NCBI RefSeq assembly: GCF_030272615.1
Contig: NC_081405.1
Coordinates: 608,146,677-608,210,676, forward strand
Reading direction: 5' to 3'
Length of the DNA: 64,000 bases
Source: Cryptomeria japonica
Taxonomy: Eukaryota > Streptophyta > Pinopsida > Cupressales > Cupressaceae
Below the pieces are notes generated by a model. It searched no databases and had not been told where the DNA came from. It worked only from the letters and a program-made list of their open reading frames with translations. The position numbers and the translations under genes are program-made. Each line of letters opens with the position of its first letter. Within the stretch, counting starts at the first letter, position 1. This document shows positions 1 through 13,120 of the stretch, one piece after another.

Positions 1-2439
1 GCAAAGTGTGAATCACATCAAAGCATTGCGAATAGATAGAGGTGGTGAATACATTTGAAATGATTTGATAGAGTTTTGCAATGACCATGGAATCCATAAG
101 AAATTTACCATGAGATACTCCCTTTAACAAGAGGGTATAGCAAAAAGGAAAAATAGAACCATAATAGAAATGGAAAGAAGCATGTTGAGGGAAAAAAATT
201 TGTCAAATAAGCATTGGGCTGAAGCTATAACATGTAAAATACATATAATGAATAGATGTCCCATTAAAAGTGTCATCAATATGATTTCAAAAGAAGCACA
301 ATGTGGAGTGGAAGAAAACATAATTTTTGTCCTATGAGAGTATTTGGATGTGTAGAATATGAACATACGTTGGATGAATTAAGAAGAAAATTAGACAATA
401 AAGGATAAAAATGTATATTTTTTGGATATATTGATGAATCCAAGGCTTATACAATCAAATCAACAAAAATAGTTGTAATCAGAAGAGATGTGCAGTTCAT
501 AGAATATGAAGCATGGGATGGAAGCTTAGTTAAAACAATTAATATTGCAAGCAACTTACCAAAAGAATAAATATAATATTTTATACCAAAATGTACTCCT
601 TTAAATATGACTCCTCTTAGATCCATTCAAGGTCAATAAATTGGTCAAACAACACCTTCATCAAGTGCAATGACAAATACATACATTCAAGCAAATACTC
701 CATCAAATGTGGAACACATACCCTCTTCAATTAGTACTCTTGGTGCTTGACTATCAAATTTGCATTCTACAAGTTCAAGTCACATGTCAAACCCCACACT
801 AGAAAGTATGAGGGGACAAAAAATCAGAATTTTAAGAGACATTTATGAGAAAAAAGGGTGAAAATAATGAAGTTTGACTTCTCTATTTTTTTTTATATAT
901 TAACATGTAGATGATCCAATTCATTTTGAAGATGCTATCAAAGAAGAAAAATGGGTGCATGCAATGGATGAAGAAATAGATACTATAGAATAGAATCAAG
1001 CATGGGAGTTAGTGAGTCATGCACAAAAAAAGAGATGTGATAGGGGTAAAGTGGGTTTACAAGACAAAATTGAATGCAAATGGTAATGTACAAAAACACA
1101 AGGAAAGACTTGTAGAAAAAGGTTATTCACAACAACCTTGGCTAGACTACAATGAGACATTTGCACGCATAGCCCATTTAGACACTGTGAGAACAATATT
1201 AGCCATAGTAGCTCAAAAACAATAAACATTATATCAAAAGGATGTGAAATTGTCTTTCTTGAATGGTTTTTTAGAAGAAGAGGTCTATGCAAAGCTGCCA
1301 CCTAGGTATGATATTTTGGGCCATGAAAACAAGGCTTACAAACTTAAGAATGCACCCTATGGCCTTAAACAAGCACCCATAGCATGATATAGTAGAATTA
1401 ACTCTTTTTCAAAAAGGTTTCAATAGGTGCAAAACAAGTCTACATTGTATACCAAGATTAATGAGTAAGGTGAGATCGTATTTGTTTGTTTATATGTTGA
1501 TGACTTAATATTCATTGGTAATTTTTCAATTGACCTGTTTAAATCAATTATGGAAAGGGAATTTGAGATGACAGATTTGGGTTTAATGAGATAGTTTATT
1601 AGCATTGAAGTAAATCAAAATGAGAAAAATTATATTTATTTCACAATCTAAGTATGCAAGTGACATGTTGAAAATGTTTAACATGATAGATTGCAAAGCA
1701 GCTCCAACACCTAGTGTCTCATGTTTGAAATTGAGAAAGGATGATAAAGGATCTAAACTTGATTCAACTTTGTACAAAAAGCTTGTTCATAGTCTCATCT
1801 ATTTTAACAACCACAAGGATAGATATAATATTTTCTACTAGTCTCATTCCAAGATTCATGGGATGTCAAAAAATATCTCATTGTAAAGAAGGAAAAATAA
1901 TTTTAAAATATGTTAGTAGAACAAGGAACTACAAAATACTCCACTCAAGATCAAATAAATTCAAGGTGATAGGATAGATTGACAGTGATTGTGTAGGGAG
2001 TATAGATGATAGACAAAGCACTTGAGGGTATGTTTTTCATTTTGGATCAGGTGTAGTTCCATGAAACTAAAAAAAACAAACAATTACCACTATTTCATCC
2101 ACTGAAGTAGGGTATCTAGTAGATACATGGGCAATCTGTCAAGCAGTTTGGATGAGAAGAATTTTAAAAGAATTGAACTGTGAATAGGAAGAGGCACCAA
2201 AGATCTATTGTGACAAAAACTCAACCATAAAATAATCTAAAAATCCATTCTTTCACAAAAGGAGTAAACATATTGACGCTAGGAATCATTTAATCCAGGA
2301 GCAAATCACTAATGGAGAGATCTTAATGGAACATTGGAGGTTAGAAGATCAATTTGTAGACATCTTCACCAAACCATTGGGAAAAGAAAGTTTTTTACAT
2401 CAATGTAACAACTTGGGTATTATATATGATAGTTGTGAT
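1..2439 (+). pseudogene. Ty1/copia pol relic (integrase, RT, RNase H)
   Basis: Degenerate copia polyprotein that enters from the left edge. Bases 1-560 translate, with stops and frameshifts, to the integrase core (a GGEY-like stretch, then RTIMEMARSML-like and CPIKSVI-like segments). RT begins near 900; GVKWVYKTKLNANG and KERLVEKGYSQ are readable at about 1040-1130, and the catalytic YVDD is intact at 1493-1504. RNase H follows at about 1975-2220, and the frame ends in QFVDIFTKPLGKESF at about 2345-2400. Domain order IN-RT-RH is diagnostic of Ty1/copia. Stops such as CAATAA and AGATAG make it non-functional. Gag, protease and the 5' LTR lie outside the window. Confidence 0.93.
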
Positions 2440-2758
2440 AAAGGGGGAGTGTTGAATTTAATCCCAACTACTATATATATTTTCTTCCTCTTTTGTTGTC
2501 TACTGTCTCACCATCTCCATTCACTTTCATCAAGCATAAAACAAATTCCAGGATGATTTTATTGCAAAATGCCATTCTTTGTATTTTACCATGATGATAT
2601 GATAATTACATTTGATATTTTTTTTTTCATTGTTTTGTGGGGTATATGAATAGGAAGGGAATGGGATAAATGTATGTAAAAGAATAGTCCAAAATATATA
2701 TAGATACAATAGATAATGAAAGAGAATATAGGTGTCTTGTATAGTTGTAGCAACAACA
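2440..2758 (+). mobile_element. Polypurine tract and start of copia 3' LTR
   Basis: The purine run AAAGGGGGAG at 2440-2449 directly follows the copia RNase H frame and is followed by TGTTGAATTT, the usual copia arrangement of polypurine tract plus LTR starting with TG. No second LTR is available for comparison, so the LTR end is unknown. A CAACAACA at about 2751-2758 is a possible terminus and would give an LTR of about 309 bp. The tract and LTR start are well supported; the right boundary is a guess. Confidence 0.6.
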
Positions 2759-3397
2759 AGTGTAGCATGTAACATGTGATATCTATCTAGAATATTTTGA
2801 GCACAAGAAAACGATACTGACCCTATGTTTATGAATCATAAATTAATTTTTGTATGTATTAAAAAAGTTAAATATACAAATTTATTTTAGTTCATTGTTG
2901 TGTTTTTTTTTGTGTTTATCTACACTTTATTTCCTTTGCCTCTTTCTATTAATGTTCAATAAAATGTTGTTGAATGCACAAGTGGTTGGCTTGTTTGATA
3001 TTATAGTTCTAAGGACTTCCACTTGTAGAAGTTCTCCTAGCTCTTCTATTTTAATCACATTTTTCCTAAGAAGTGGAAATGCTTGGCCAATCCTGTATTT
3101 AATGTCTTTCTATCAAAGCCAATCCATACATATCTTTACTAAGAAAAGATTTCTCCAAGCCTGTATTTAAGGACTTTCTGGGAGACAATCAATACTCATG
3201 GCTGAAAATTGCTTTGGGCAATGAATTCCATATAAATGGTTATCTGATTCTTAGGATGTAACAATTTCTAAGTCATCCTTGTACACCATAACTTATGCAT
3301 CAATGCATTTAAGGGTCCGGATAGCCAATTCTGAGTTCCATCAAGGATATTGGGAGAAGAGCGACTAGTTATTTCTATGACATCTATTGTCTAGTGT

Positions 3398-3406
3398 TTA
3401 TAAATA
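3398..3406 (+). promoter_or_regulatory. Possible TATA box (weak)
   Basis: TTATAAATA is followed about 40 bases on by a C/T-rich stretch (CTCATTCCATCCATTATCTC) and then GGTGAGTAC, which resembles a splice donor. The order TATA, pyrimidine-rich leader, donor is what a plant promoter and non-coding first exon would look like, but no downstream exon is visible. It could equally be LTR debris or chance in AT-rich DNA. Confidence 0.2.
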
Positions 3407-3686
3407 CATGACTCCCCTCATTGTTTCTCATTCCATCCATTATCTCTTCACTTTTGGTGAGTACACATAAAATAGATTTTTCTATAGAAAATAAATTTAG
3501 GGTAAATAAAAATATTTTTATAACATGAAATAGATAATATAAACAAAATAAAATATTTGTTAAGTAATTTTAATAACCGTTGAAATAATATAAATTTTGG
3601 TATTTTTTAGATTGATGTATTTAACTAATTCATATTATTAAATAAAAAAATATTTTCAATATAATATTTTGTGAAATTTAAAATAT

Positions 3687-3766
3687 TTATTTATTATATT
3701 TATACTAATTAAATAAAAGTGTATTTTATTTATTATATTTATACTAATTAAATAAAAGTGTATTTT
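3687..3766. repeat. Tandem duplication, 39-bp unit
   Basis: The string TATACTAATTAAATAAAAGT occurs at 3701 and again starting at 3740, with matching flanks on both sides. This is two near-perfect copies of a 39-bp AT-rich unit. Confidence 0.85.
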
Positions 3767-4226
3767 TTGATTTTCTATATTTTGTGTGATTTGAATATAT
3801 ACATTTAAGTTTATATATTTTGTATTTAATTCAGCAAATTTATTTTTTATGTTGAATATGACATTTTCTACATTTTCTTTTGCATATTTAATATTGTATG
3901 GATTTTTAATTTATCGAAAATGTAAAAATTAAATACAAAATGAGAAGATTCTATCCTACATGTACGATGAGTAAACTTAAAGTTATAAGGTGTTAAGAGG
4001 ATCCAATAGTGAAACTAGTTAAGCAATTCACCTAATTAAACTAATACATCGTTAAGTGAAACTAAGGGAGAATGTGAAAACATGCAAATATGCAGTTATG
4101 TGCAACAATGGGTATTGCCTCAAGAATGGGTCTTGCCTACTAGGTCATGTTAGGTATCCATATACAAATGTACAAAGGCAATCTCTCACAAAGGGTTAAA
4201 AAAAAGAGATTCTAGTAAGACAAAAT

Positions 4227-4600
4227 TTACCAAAAGAGGAAAGTACAAGAAAAATCCTTTGTTCTTGCAATATGCACAAGTAGACTTGTTATTCCTCCCT
4301 TAGAAAAATGAATCTCTTTATTTTCACCTAAATAATTAGAAATGAATAATATTGTTTTCTTACGTTTGTTCTTTTTCTTTTCTTTTCCTCTAGAAGACTT
4401 CTCACTCTTTATAATCAAGGATTTGGGTATTGACTACTTCAAAATAACCATTTGAATAAGATTATATTTTCCCATAGTGAGTTGTATAGAAAAATCCCCA
4501 AAATAAGACATATTAAATTTACTCCCAAAGGCATTCTGTCTATCATAGAAAGTAAAGACAAACACTAAATATTTAGGTTCTATATTCAAGAGAACAATTA
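4227..4600 (-). pseudogene. Decayed minus-strand reading frame, unknown
   Basis: Reading the minus strand from about 4600 down to 4227 gives about 120 codons with only a couple of stops. A hydrophobic/aromatic stretch (LVFVFTFYDRQNAFGS) is followed by a strongly basic tail (KSSRGKEKKKNKRKK). The basic tail would suit the end of a retroelement gag, but no zinc knuckle or named domain is visible. It may simply be a chance open frame. Confidence 0.25.
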
Positions 4601-7039
4601 CCAGCAATTATGTATCTATTTTTTTAATTTCACACTCCTTCAATTATCTTCTTACTAGATCAAAATTGGGGATTAAGTCTTGTGTGTTTTCAAAATTACA
4701 TGGATGGATACTTATTAATTCATTCTCCAACAAATATCATTCTCCAACAAATATTCTTGAATTTCTTCTACTTTCCCAAACAAATTTGACAATTTATCCC
4801 ACTAGTCTATCCAACTACTAATTGTGAAATAATAATTTAGGAGATATATGTAAAAATAAATAACCAATGGCTTCTTCAAAACTATTAACCCACTCATTAT
4901 TTTTAGCCTCATAATCTTTAGGTTTTGTGTCATGTGGTGTTTAGGTTTTAGGAGTTCAATGTAGATTATTGCATTATTGATTTCTTTGATAAATCATAAA
5001 ATTTAAAAAACATAAAAATATTATCCAAAAGCATAAACCCTAATTCCTAAACATAAACCTAAAGCAAGAAAAAATAGATTAAGAAATTCAAGTAAGAAAA
5101 CCTACCTAAAGGTCTTCACAATTGATAAGGCTGAAAAGAGGTGGTGGAAGGTAGGAGATAATGATGGAAAGAGAACATAATAAAATATTTGTTTTCCCTT
5201 ACTATTAGTGTTTAATTCTTGCAAAATAAAATGAACTTGCAGTCATTGAATTTTTATTTTTTTTGAAATTGGATATTTTTAACAAACATGTAACCATTAT
5301 GAACAAGTATCCATTTTTATTTATATCTTGATAACCTAAAGAAAAACACGTCCTCATCATTTTAGAAATAGGTACTCATTTGTTTTAAGATTCTTTTTAT
5401 TTCAAATAAATTCTTTTAGGGCACTGTTTTGTCTCCAATCTCACAGCACTTATTGGCATGGGATAGGAATATTAGAAAATAGCCCTCAAGTAGGGAGAAA
5501 AGGCATAAAAATAAATAAAATAAATGTGAAACAATAATATAACAAACAAAATAGATAAAGGATGTTAGAAAAGGCCAAGGTGTGAAACCAAAGAAGAAAA
5601 AAATAGTAGAAAAATAAAATACAAGCGATGAATATATAGATATATATGCAATAATGGTTTTGATATATCATTGAAAATAATTAGAAGATTTAATGTTTTC
5701 CTTTGAATTATCATAACTCACTTCATCTAATAAATCATCACCATTCCAAAAAAATATCAAAATTGTCGTCATTTGTTTATGCTTCTTGCTCTTTTTTTAT
5801 TTCCTTAGCTATTACACTACTTCATGCTAGATATAAACACATGCTTAATATTCGTAGCACTGGTTATCTCCTTTCAACTTATTCTTGTTAATTGACTTGT
5901 GTTTGTGGTAGAATGCTAGTAATCTGGGGAATTGTAATTTCTCACTTTTCTGCATACGAAATAGTGGTATTTTTTGCATCTTTGACTTATTTCTTTCTTT
6001 TATCCAAAGTTGATTTTCTATTTTTTTAATTTGTTGCCCCCCTTTGTTTTCCTCAGTCTTCTTCTAACAAAATCTGGATACCTCATGAATTCCTTCATGT
6101 TCATATGAGTTTGTTTTGGATGTAGGACATATGGATCTAAAATGAAATAACACAAGTTTACATTTAGTTTTGATCCATCTCTCATAATCTCAATTAATCT
6201 TCCTTTTACTCTTCCTTCATGAATGAATTTGATATATTAGCGTACTATCAAAAGAACAAGTTTATAGTGCTCTTGCCATGGTCTATCAATTATTATGGAA
6301 AATAGGCAAGATGGCACCAACTTACAAGGCATCAAATGAAACCTATAATCCTATTATCTTCCACAAATTATATATTGTTTACATTACTATATCTATAATT
6401 TACTCATATATTTATGAATATGGATTGATATTAACTCTAGAAAATTAAATATAGTTAACCTATTTTTAAAAGAAATGCTATTTCTATTTCTTAATATTCA
6501 TTGAATATAGTAAACCAATGAAAAAGTAAAATAATTGTTTGGGGTTGAGTCATAATTTATTATTTATCTCCACTTTCTTTATATTTTTAATAGTCTGAAT
6601 ATATAACTCAAATGAACATATGAATGAATTAATATAAATATTAAAAAAAATAACATGTAATTTTTTGCATTTAATAATTTTAACTATTAAAAAGTCTCTT
6701 ATCTCTTATATTTTATTTTTATTATATATATAACTAGAAAAAAATATTTACAATAGATCAAGAGATATAATATGAAATGTGGACCTATAACTTGTACATA
6801 CCATTTCTAAGCACTAGTTTGAGAGAGTGAATATATAAAGTGGGAGATACAATAGATTATACAACACTTAGAGTAAGTGTATAATATTAATCTAACTTAT
6901 AACATACATACAATGGGAAGACTTGAGATTATCTTTCATAATTCTTTCTTTTAAAGTTACACATTTTAAAATTGTAACTATTTAGAGATTTTTATCAACA
7001 TTTCCTATCACACTTTATAATCTTCTTCACAAAAATCCC
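4601..7039. other. AT-rich non-coding stretch
   Basis: About 2.4 kb, mostly A/T, with short frames of low-complexity composition only. No LTR terminus, polypurine tract, tRNA or transposon protein was recognised on either strand. Confidence 0.6.
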
Positions 7040-7300
7040 TATACAATTATATTAACTATTAAAATATCATATTTTCTAATACATAAAAATACAAAAACAT
7101 ATCAACTCATACAACTTTGACACTTAATCTACAAATTTAAGACATTACAGAAAAAAAAGAGCTTACAAATATACTAACTATAAAAATATCATATTTTCTA
7201 CTATATTTAGTAGAAAATAGTTTATATCAATATAGTAGAAAATAGTTTATATCAACTCACATAATTGACAATCATACAATAAATCTACAAATTTAAAAAT
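7040..7300. repeat. Diverged tandem repeat of about 130 bp, with inner 25-bp duplication
   Basis: Both halves run ACTAT(A/T)AAAATATCATATTTTCTA ... TATCAACTCA ... AATCTACAAATTTAA, at about 7048-7140 and 7180-7290. Inside the second half, TAGTAGAAAATAGTTTATA occurs twice (7208 and 7233), a 25-bp tandem step. Confidence 0.7.
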
Positions 7301-7739
7301 TGAAGAAAAAACTTTCAAGTATATCATAGTTAAAAACACTAAATCCAAGTAAACAATTTTAAACACTAGGCATTTAGATTTATTTCCTTACAACAAAATT
7401 CCCTTTTACAATTATAAGATCTCAATCCCAAATGATATGATCTGTTAGAACTAGCAATTGCACCTTGGTGTGCAATGAGTACTCCGAAGAGGTTTTGGAA
7501 GGTCAATCAAAGAAAATGTTTGTGAATTTTTTCCATATATATGTGCAATATATGGTGTAAATTTTTAGGCCATTTATCAAATTATGTTGTTTGTGCAACA
7601 AAGGTCTCAATGGAGAAGTAATAGCTTCAAATCAACTGTGAATCCTCTTATAGGAATCAAAACAAGATTGAAACAAAAACTCTAAATCGGGAAAGGCTTC
7701 ATTACCAATAGGTTCATATTATGTTTGCAAGAGAGAGAT

Positions 7740-8130
<391 letters not shown>

Positions 8131-8835
8131 GAATGATCAAATCATTTTATGGCTTGCAAGAGTAAAGTGAGTTGTCTTGATCATTTGTACAACTATAAAG
8201 TTACTCGAAGAAAGAGGACAATCTAGGAGAATTTGGTCCAAAGTAAAAAGAGAACAATTAAACAAGTTACATCAACTCATTATCAACAAGTTAGTTTTCC
8301 CAATTTATAAATCACTTCTATATTTCACAACATTTTTGTAATAGACAAGATCAATCTCACTAAACATATTTAAAAAATAAATAGTATTTCTAAAATAGTA
8401 AGGATAATATTTCATATTTTAATAAATAGTAAAACAATTATAATAGGTAGTATATTTTATATGATTATTATTAAAATATAAATTTATTGAGAATATTTTG
8501 ATACGAAAAGATATAATTGTTTCTAATTTTATAATATTTTAATATGGATTTTTAGAATAGTTTCTATTTTCATAAAACTTAGTCAATTTAATTTTTTAAA
8601 TATATTTAATAAGATTGTCTTAAAAATAAATTTAGAAACTTGTTTTTGATATTTATTATTTTGATTTATTGTTAAAATGTAATATAAACATTATTGTTTA
8701 TTATTACTAATTTAGTAAATTTATATTTTTGCATATATTACTAATTTATCATTGTTTTTTTTTTAAATAATTTTTTTCATTCTTTTTTAATCTATATAAG
8801 ATATCCATATGTGATATGAATAATAAAAGGATAAA
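8131..8835. other. AT-rich non-coding stretch
   Basis: About 700 bp of A/T-rich sequence with no supportable frame, RNA gene or repeat terminus. Confidence 0.6.
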
Positions 8836-9010
8836 GATTTTCATTTCTTTCAAAGAAACATGTGCATCTAAATTTTACATAAGGTTTTTCATTTTTCTTT
8901 AAATTTTTACACAAGTATTTTCATTTCTTTCTAAGAAATAGGGGCATCTCCATTTTACACAAGATTTACACAAGGATTTCCATTTCTTTCCAAAAAATAA
9001 GTGTATTTGC
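8836..9010. repeat. Diverged short tandem repeat, about 60-bp unit
   Basis: Three imperfect copies of a unit containing TTTTCATTTCTTTC, AAGAAA, TGCATCT and ATTTTACA(T/C)AAG follow each other. They are diverged by substitutions and small indels. Confidence 0.7.
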
Positions 9011-11031
9011 ATTTTATGTAGCTTCAATATAGCTTCAATTAAGATATACACTTTGTAGCTCATATAACTATGTAATTAAATGCATGCATTTTTAGAAATA
9101 TCATTGATTAAATTATTCATAAATTAAATATTTTCCTTAAAATGTCAAAGGAAAGACATTGAAATGACTAAACTGTCGTAAAAAAGTCATATGACAGATA
9201 AAGGTGGCTGTCAAATTCTAGGCTTTCTTTCATGTATATAATTTGTAGTAATTCTCTGATAAATATATTATACTAATTCTCGGGTAAATGTGATGCCCCT
9301 CTCCTACCACGCTATTTGTATTTCTGAAGGACTTGATATTGATCTCTAACATTTTACTATGATGACAGATATATGCTCTTTTGATGGACACCATGAGTCC
9401 AGTGGGTTGAGTGTGTTCTTTGGTTAATGTGTTATGATTATAGCTAGAAAATTAATAAACGGATTAAAATTGGATGTTAAATAATTATATGTAATGTATT
9501 AAGTCAACAGAATGAATAATAAAATAATCTCCGAACATAATCAATTAATTAAACTTTTTAAATTAAATAGTGATTTAAATAATTAAAAGATTAAATGTAA
9601 TTGATTAATTAAATTTTATTAAATTAATTCAATATTATAAAGAAGTGAAAGAGTTAAGGTTATAAGCAAATTAATATGGTTATGACAGTTTGGGTAGTTA
9701 TATAGTTCTCAAGGAGCATTGAAATGACCAAACCGTTATAAAAATTGTTGAATAATGAATTTCTATCTCGATCTATGTAATTCGTGGATTGAAATAGATT
9801 GATTATTATATTTTTTTTTGGTTTAAATTGGGTAGAATACTTCGAGGTTTTTGTATGATGAATTGAAAATGCAATTAATGAAATCCAATAGTCACAAGCT
9901 AATTGCTACCAACTTAACCACCGATTTATATCAGGAGCCAATAGCTTATAAACTTCTTCCCTCTTTGTGTCATTTAACCGCAGCCTTTTCAAATATTGCC
10001 ACCCATATATAGAAGATATATTGTTATGGTTTTGAATGGATGAATTTATGTTAGGGTTTTTTGCATCCCATTATTTTTTGATTGTTATGTTTCAGGAGGC
10101 TTGCCATTGATATCTTGTGTATATATTATATAATATAATTTTCTGGGTGTATGATTTATCTTAGGGTTATTGTTAACGTTTAATATATTATAATGTTTAG
10201 ATCCTTATTTTTTTATTGTAGGGATATTCCTGTATAAATATTTCATTAGACTTTAATGTTTGAAGCTTCAATTTGATTTCAGGTTTTCTTGTTAGTATTT
10301 ATATTAATTATGATGTTTGAGTTGTTTGGCGTTTTCTATTAAGGTTAGTAGAATAATTTTCTTCTTTTCAACATTAAGAAATTGTATTTTAAATTGGAGA
10401 TTAGCATTTCATTTTGGATTCATCATGTAAGGTATTTTATCTAATTTTGAGTGAAAATTTATCAATTATATAATATGATTGATTACCTTAATCAAGTGAA
10501 AATTAGATAAATACAAATTATTATTTATATAAATATAAAATGTTTTGAGTACTTTTACTCTAGTGGAAATTTAAGGTATGCAACCTATTCATGGATATAC
10601 TTGTGTGTTCCTATAATCCATAATTGGATAATATTTGGTATTTATTTAGTAGTTTACTGTGTATATGGGTAATGTTATTAGTTTTTATTTAAAAAAGTTT
10701 AATTAGTATTGATGATTTAGAATTGGGTAATAATAGTATATTTTATTCTTTAGGGAATTGAATTCTTCTATACATGATATTAGGTGAAAGCTAGTGTGAA
10801 TGTTAATTACATTATCATTTAATTTAAATTACTTAAATTGAATCTTAGACAACAATGCAATATTTATATTTAAGATGCATGTAAAGTTGTTTTGAATAAC
10901 TTGTCTAGAACATAAGTTAATTAATAATATCCGGTGATTGTCAAGCAATTAACAATAGTTTCTTTATATATTTGTAATTTAGTTGGTTTTTATTTAAATA
11001 ATCTAATTAATGGTGGGATAATAGAATAGGA
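9011..11031. other. AT-rich non-coding stretch with a short dispersed repeat
   Basis: No gene. CATTGAAATGACTAAACTGT at 9157 reappears as CATTGAAATGACCAAACCGT at 9717, each followed by a run of A. TGTGATGCCCCTCTCC near 9289 resembles the start of a gypsy LTR but has no partner. TATA-like strings are frequent, as expected from base composition. Confidence 0.5.
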
Positions 11032-11364
11032 TCACGAGGAACATAACAATCTAGAATAATATTGGTGGAGGGGGGAAAGTGGTTCAAGTTCATTAAGTTT
11101 ATCTTTTCTTTTCCCATAGAACGAACCACTGCAGAGATGAAGTAACATGCAACATTGCAGTGACAAAATTAAGCATAAGGAACACAAAGAGTAGTAGAAA
11201 GCGGAGAGACTCCTAGCACAAGGAGAGCACCGAGCACAAGGCAAGAAACTTGGTAAGGAAGAATTCCCATCAGGTTTCTCAAGACGAGCATAAAGGGACA
11301 AGCAGAGATTTTTCTCGAAGAAGACAAGTGTAAAGGGTCCCACAAGCAGTGATAGAAGACACAA
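11032..11364 (-). CDS. Short open frame, doubtful
   Basis: A 110-codon open frame rich in Leu, Ser and Cys lies in a slightly GC-richer patch. No domain, signal or relative is recognised, and the overlapping frames are also open. The composition is compatible with chance. It is listed because this patch stands out from the surrounding AT-rich DNA. Confidence 0.15.
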   Translation of the reverse strand: MCLLSLLVGPFTLVFFEKNLCLSLYARLEKPDGNSSLPSFLPCARCSPCARSLSAFYYSLCSLCLILSLQCCMLLHLCSGSFYGKRKDKLNELEPLSPLHQYYSRLLCSS

Positions 11365-11689
11365 AATTCTAGTTCCACTATCACTTTATCCTTGTTTCTC
11401 TTTATTTCTTTAGCAGTTTCTTTTTTATCCCTCTACAAAAGAGAACAAAACAAAAAATCTTTATGAAAACTAGCAAACCTACACTTCAAACCATGATAAA
11501 TTATCAAATGGGAATCAAGCAAAAGGGTTTGAACAAAAACTTAGACATGGCATGTCAAGGTTTCAGTAATGCAGTGGTTTAAAAATATGCTTTTAAAAAA
11601 CTTCTCTCGGATGAAAAAATGGGCTTAGAAACTTTAGGAGTGGTAAAATAGATACCAAATAGTTTCAAACCAATACAAGGTGTAGTACC

Positions 11690-12200
11690 CCTCCCTTTAA
11701 TAGACGTTTTTGATACTCTTTTGACCATGTTGACTTTTCAGTGGTTTTTGTGGATACATTATGTGGTGATGTTTTTATTCAGATATCATGCTATTATGGA
11801 CTATGCTTTGATGTGTGATTCAGTGAAGGTTTATTATGCATTATTTACTTATAAATGATTAGATGTTAACTTTATTTATGTGTTATTGACCATGGACTAA
11901 CACATTTACCTTATGTATGAGTTGCATTATGTATTTGTCTTCATGTATGTGTGTAGTTTGTATGGGGTGCAAGGAGATGATTTCCCATCACTCACTTCGG
12001 TGAGACATGTAAAGCCACGATGCAGGAATTGCAGGTACAACATATTGACTCCATTTGGCTCCATAGGTTTGAGCGTACCTAATTAACCCAATTGAAGTAG
12101 AGGAGATAGTCTTAAAGCGCCCTAGATATCATCCCCAGCCTTGCTCGATAGTGAGCATTGCCAGTCTTTTGTCAACCTTTGCTATGTTGGTATGCGAGTC
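11690..12200 (+). mobile_element. Possible solo LTR relic of a gypsy element
   Basis: TGTAGTACCCCTCCCTTT at about 11690 resembles the first bases of some plant Ty3/gypsy LTRs. About 300 bp on, at 11965-12170, lies a GC-richer block (TCACTTCGGTGAGACATG, AAAGCCACGATGCAGG). No polypurine tract, primer-binding site, second LTR or target duplication is visible, so this is a resemblance only. Confidence 0.25.
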
Positions 12201-12884
12201 AATTCCTTATTTTTCTGTTAAGTTGAGTTTGTGTGTTATGCGTTTTGTGACTTTATTAATTTTCTTCTAGTGTTATTTAATGTGAAATTAATTATTAATA
12301 CCTTATGGTTATTAATAATTAATGTGTATTTCATTTATAAATTAAATTAAGGATAATTAATATGGGCACTTTTTATGGTTAAATAAATAAATCAAACATT
12401 CTAGGTTGATTGATTAAATTAATTGTTTTAGTATATATCATATAGTAGATTTATAGTATGTCTTGTTTATTTGAGAAAAGTTATTTCAAATTTAAAAATT
12501 AAAATACCTAAATGACTTTTATTTGTGTGTGAGGAAATTTGAGTTTTTAAATTTAAAAATATGAAGGTTATTAAACCTATTTCTTCCGCAACTTCTTGAT
12601 CTCTACAATGCACGCAATAAATCTCATATTCAATCATATACGGACAATATTAATTTACAGTTATATAGACCAGGGATTATGACTCTAGAGGCTTGTACGT
12701 GCACAATGTAAATAGAACCAGGGCCTAATACAGCCACTCCAAAATTTGACATATGAAAATTTGATATTTTGTCTCAAAGTCAAGCACACAATTTAAGAAT
12801 CAAATATGGGGTGGATTAATGTAGCGCTAAAGTTAAAGTAGGACAACTTCCTGTCACTATGCTTCCTGCGCCAACCGACTTTGA
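12201..12884. other. Non-coding stretch
   Basis: AT-rich with nothing recognised. The repeat-like TCTCAAAGTCAAGCAC near 12773 was compared with the TRIM sequence and is too short to call. Confidence 0.5.
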
Positions 12885-13120
12885 AAATCAAATGTTGAAT
12901 GCAGGTATAATTCTTCGATGTTGATTTCATCTTATTGGACGAAAATCAAATGTTGTTGAATGCACGATAATTCTGAGGTCTTCCACTTATACCAGGACTC
13001 CTAGCTCTTTAGTTTTGTTTTTACTTCCATATAGAATAAAAATCACGTTCTTTCCTAGCTGTGGAAAGATTTGTTTTCACTTCCATATAGAATAAAAATC
13101 AAATGTTGTTGAATGCACCT
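12885..13120. repeat. Cluster of short direct repeats
   Basis: AAATCAAATGTTG..GAATGCA followed by ATAATT occurs three times (about 12885, 12943, 13087). ACTTCCATATAGAATAAAAA occurs twice (about 13023 and 13080). The middle copy extends into TCTTCCACTT and CTCCTAGCTCTT, matching 2955-3060. Overlapping direct duplications of this kind suggest local slippage or unequal exchange within a dispersed element. Confidence 0.65.

Larger units (their letters stand above)
2759..4226. other. AT-rich non-coding stretch with short repeats
   Basis: No reading frame I can defend. Two near-identical segments (CCAATCCTGTATTTAATG and CCAAGCCTGTATTTAAGG, about 3092 and 3156) sit in a block at 2955-3180. That block shares TGTTGTTGAATGCAC and CTCCTAGCTCTT motifs with 12885-13120, so it is probably a dispersed repeat. 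Confidence 0.5.

Noticed and set aside
124-366. Minus-strand frame over the copia integrase
   Set aside because: Lies opposite a clearly readable plus-strand integrase; a shadow frame.
9289-9400. TGTGATGCCCCTCTCC as a gypsy LTR start
   Set aside because: Resembles TGTAGTACCCCTCCC at 11690 over about 15 bases only; sequence after it does not align, no PBS or duplicate.
12771-12800. TCTCAAAGTCAAGCACACAAT as another TRIM LTR
   Set aside because: Too short a match to the TRIM; no TGTT..AACA ends around it.
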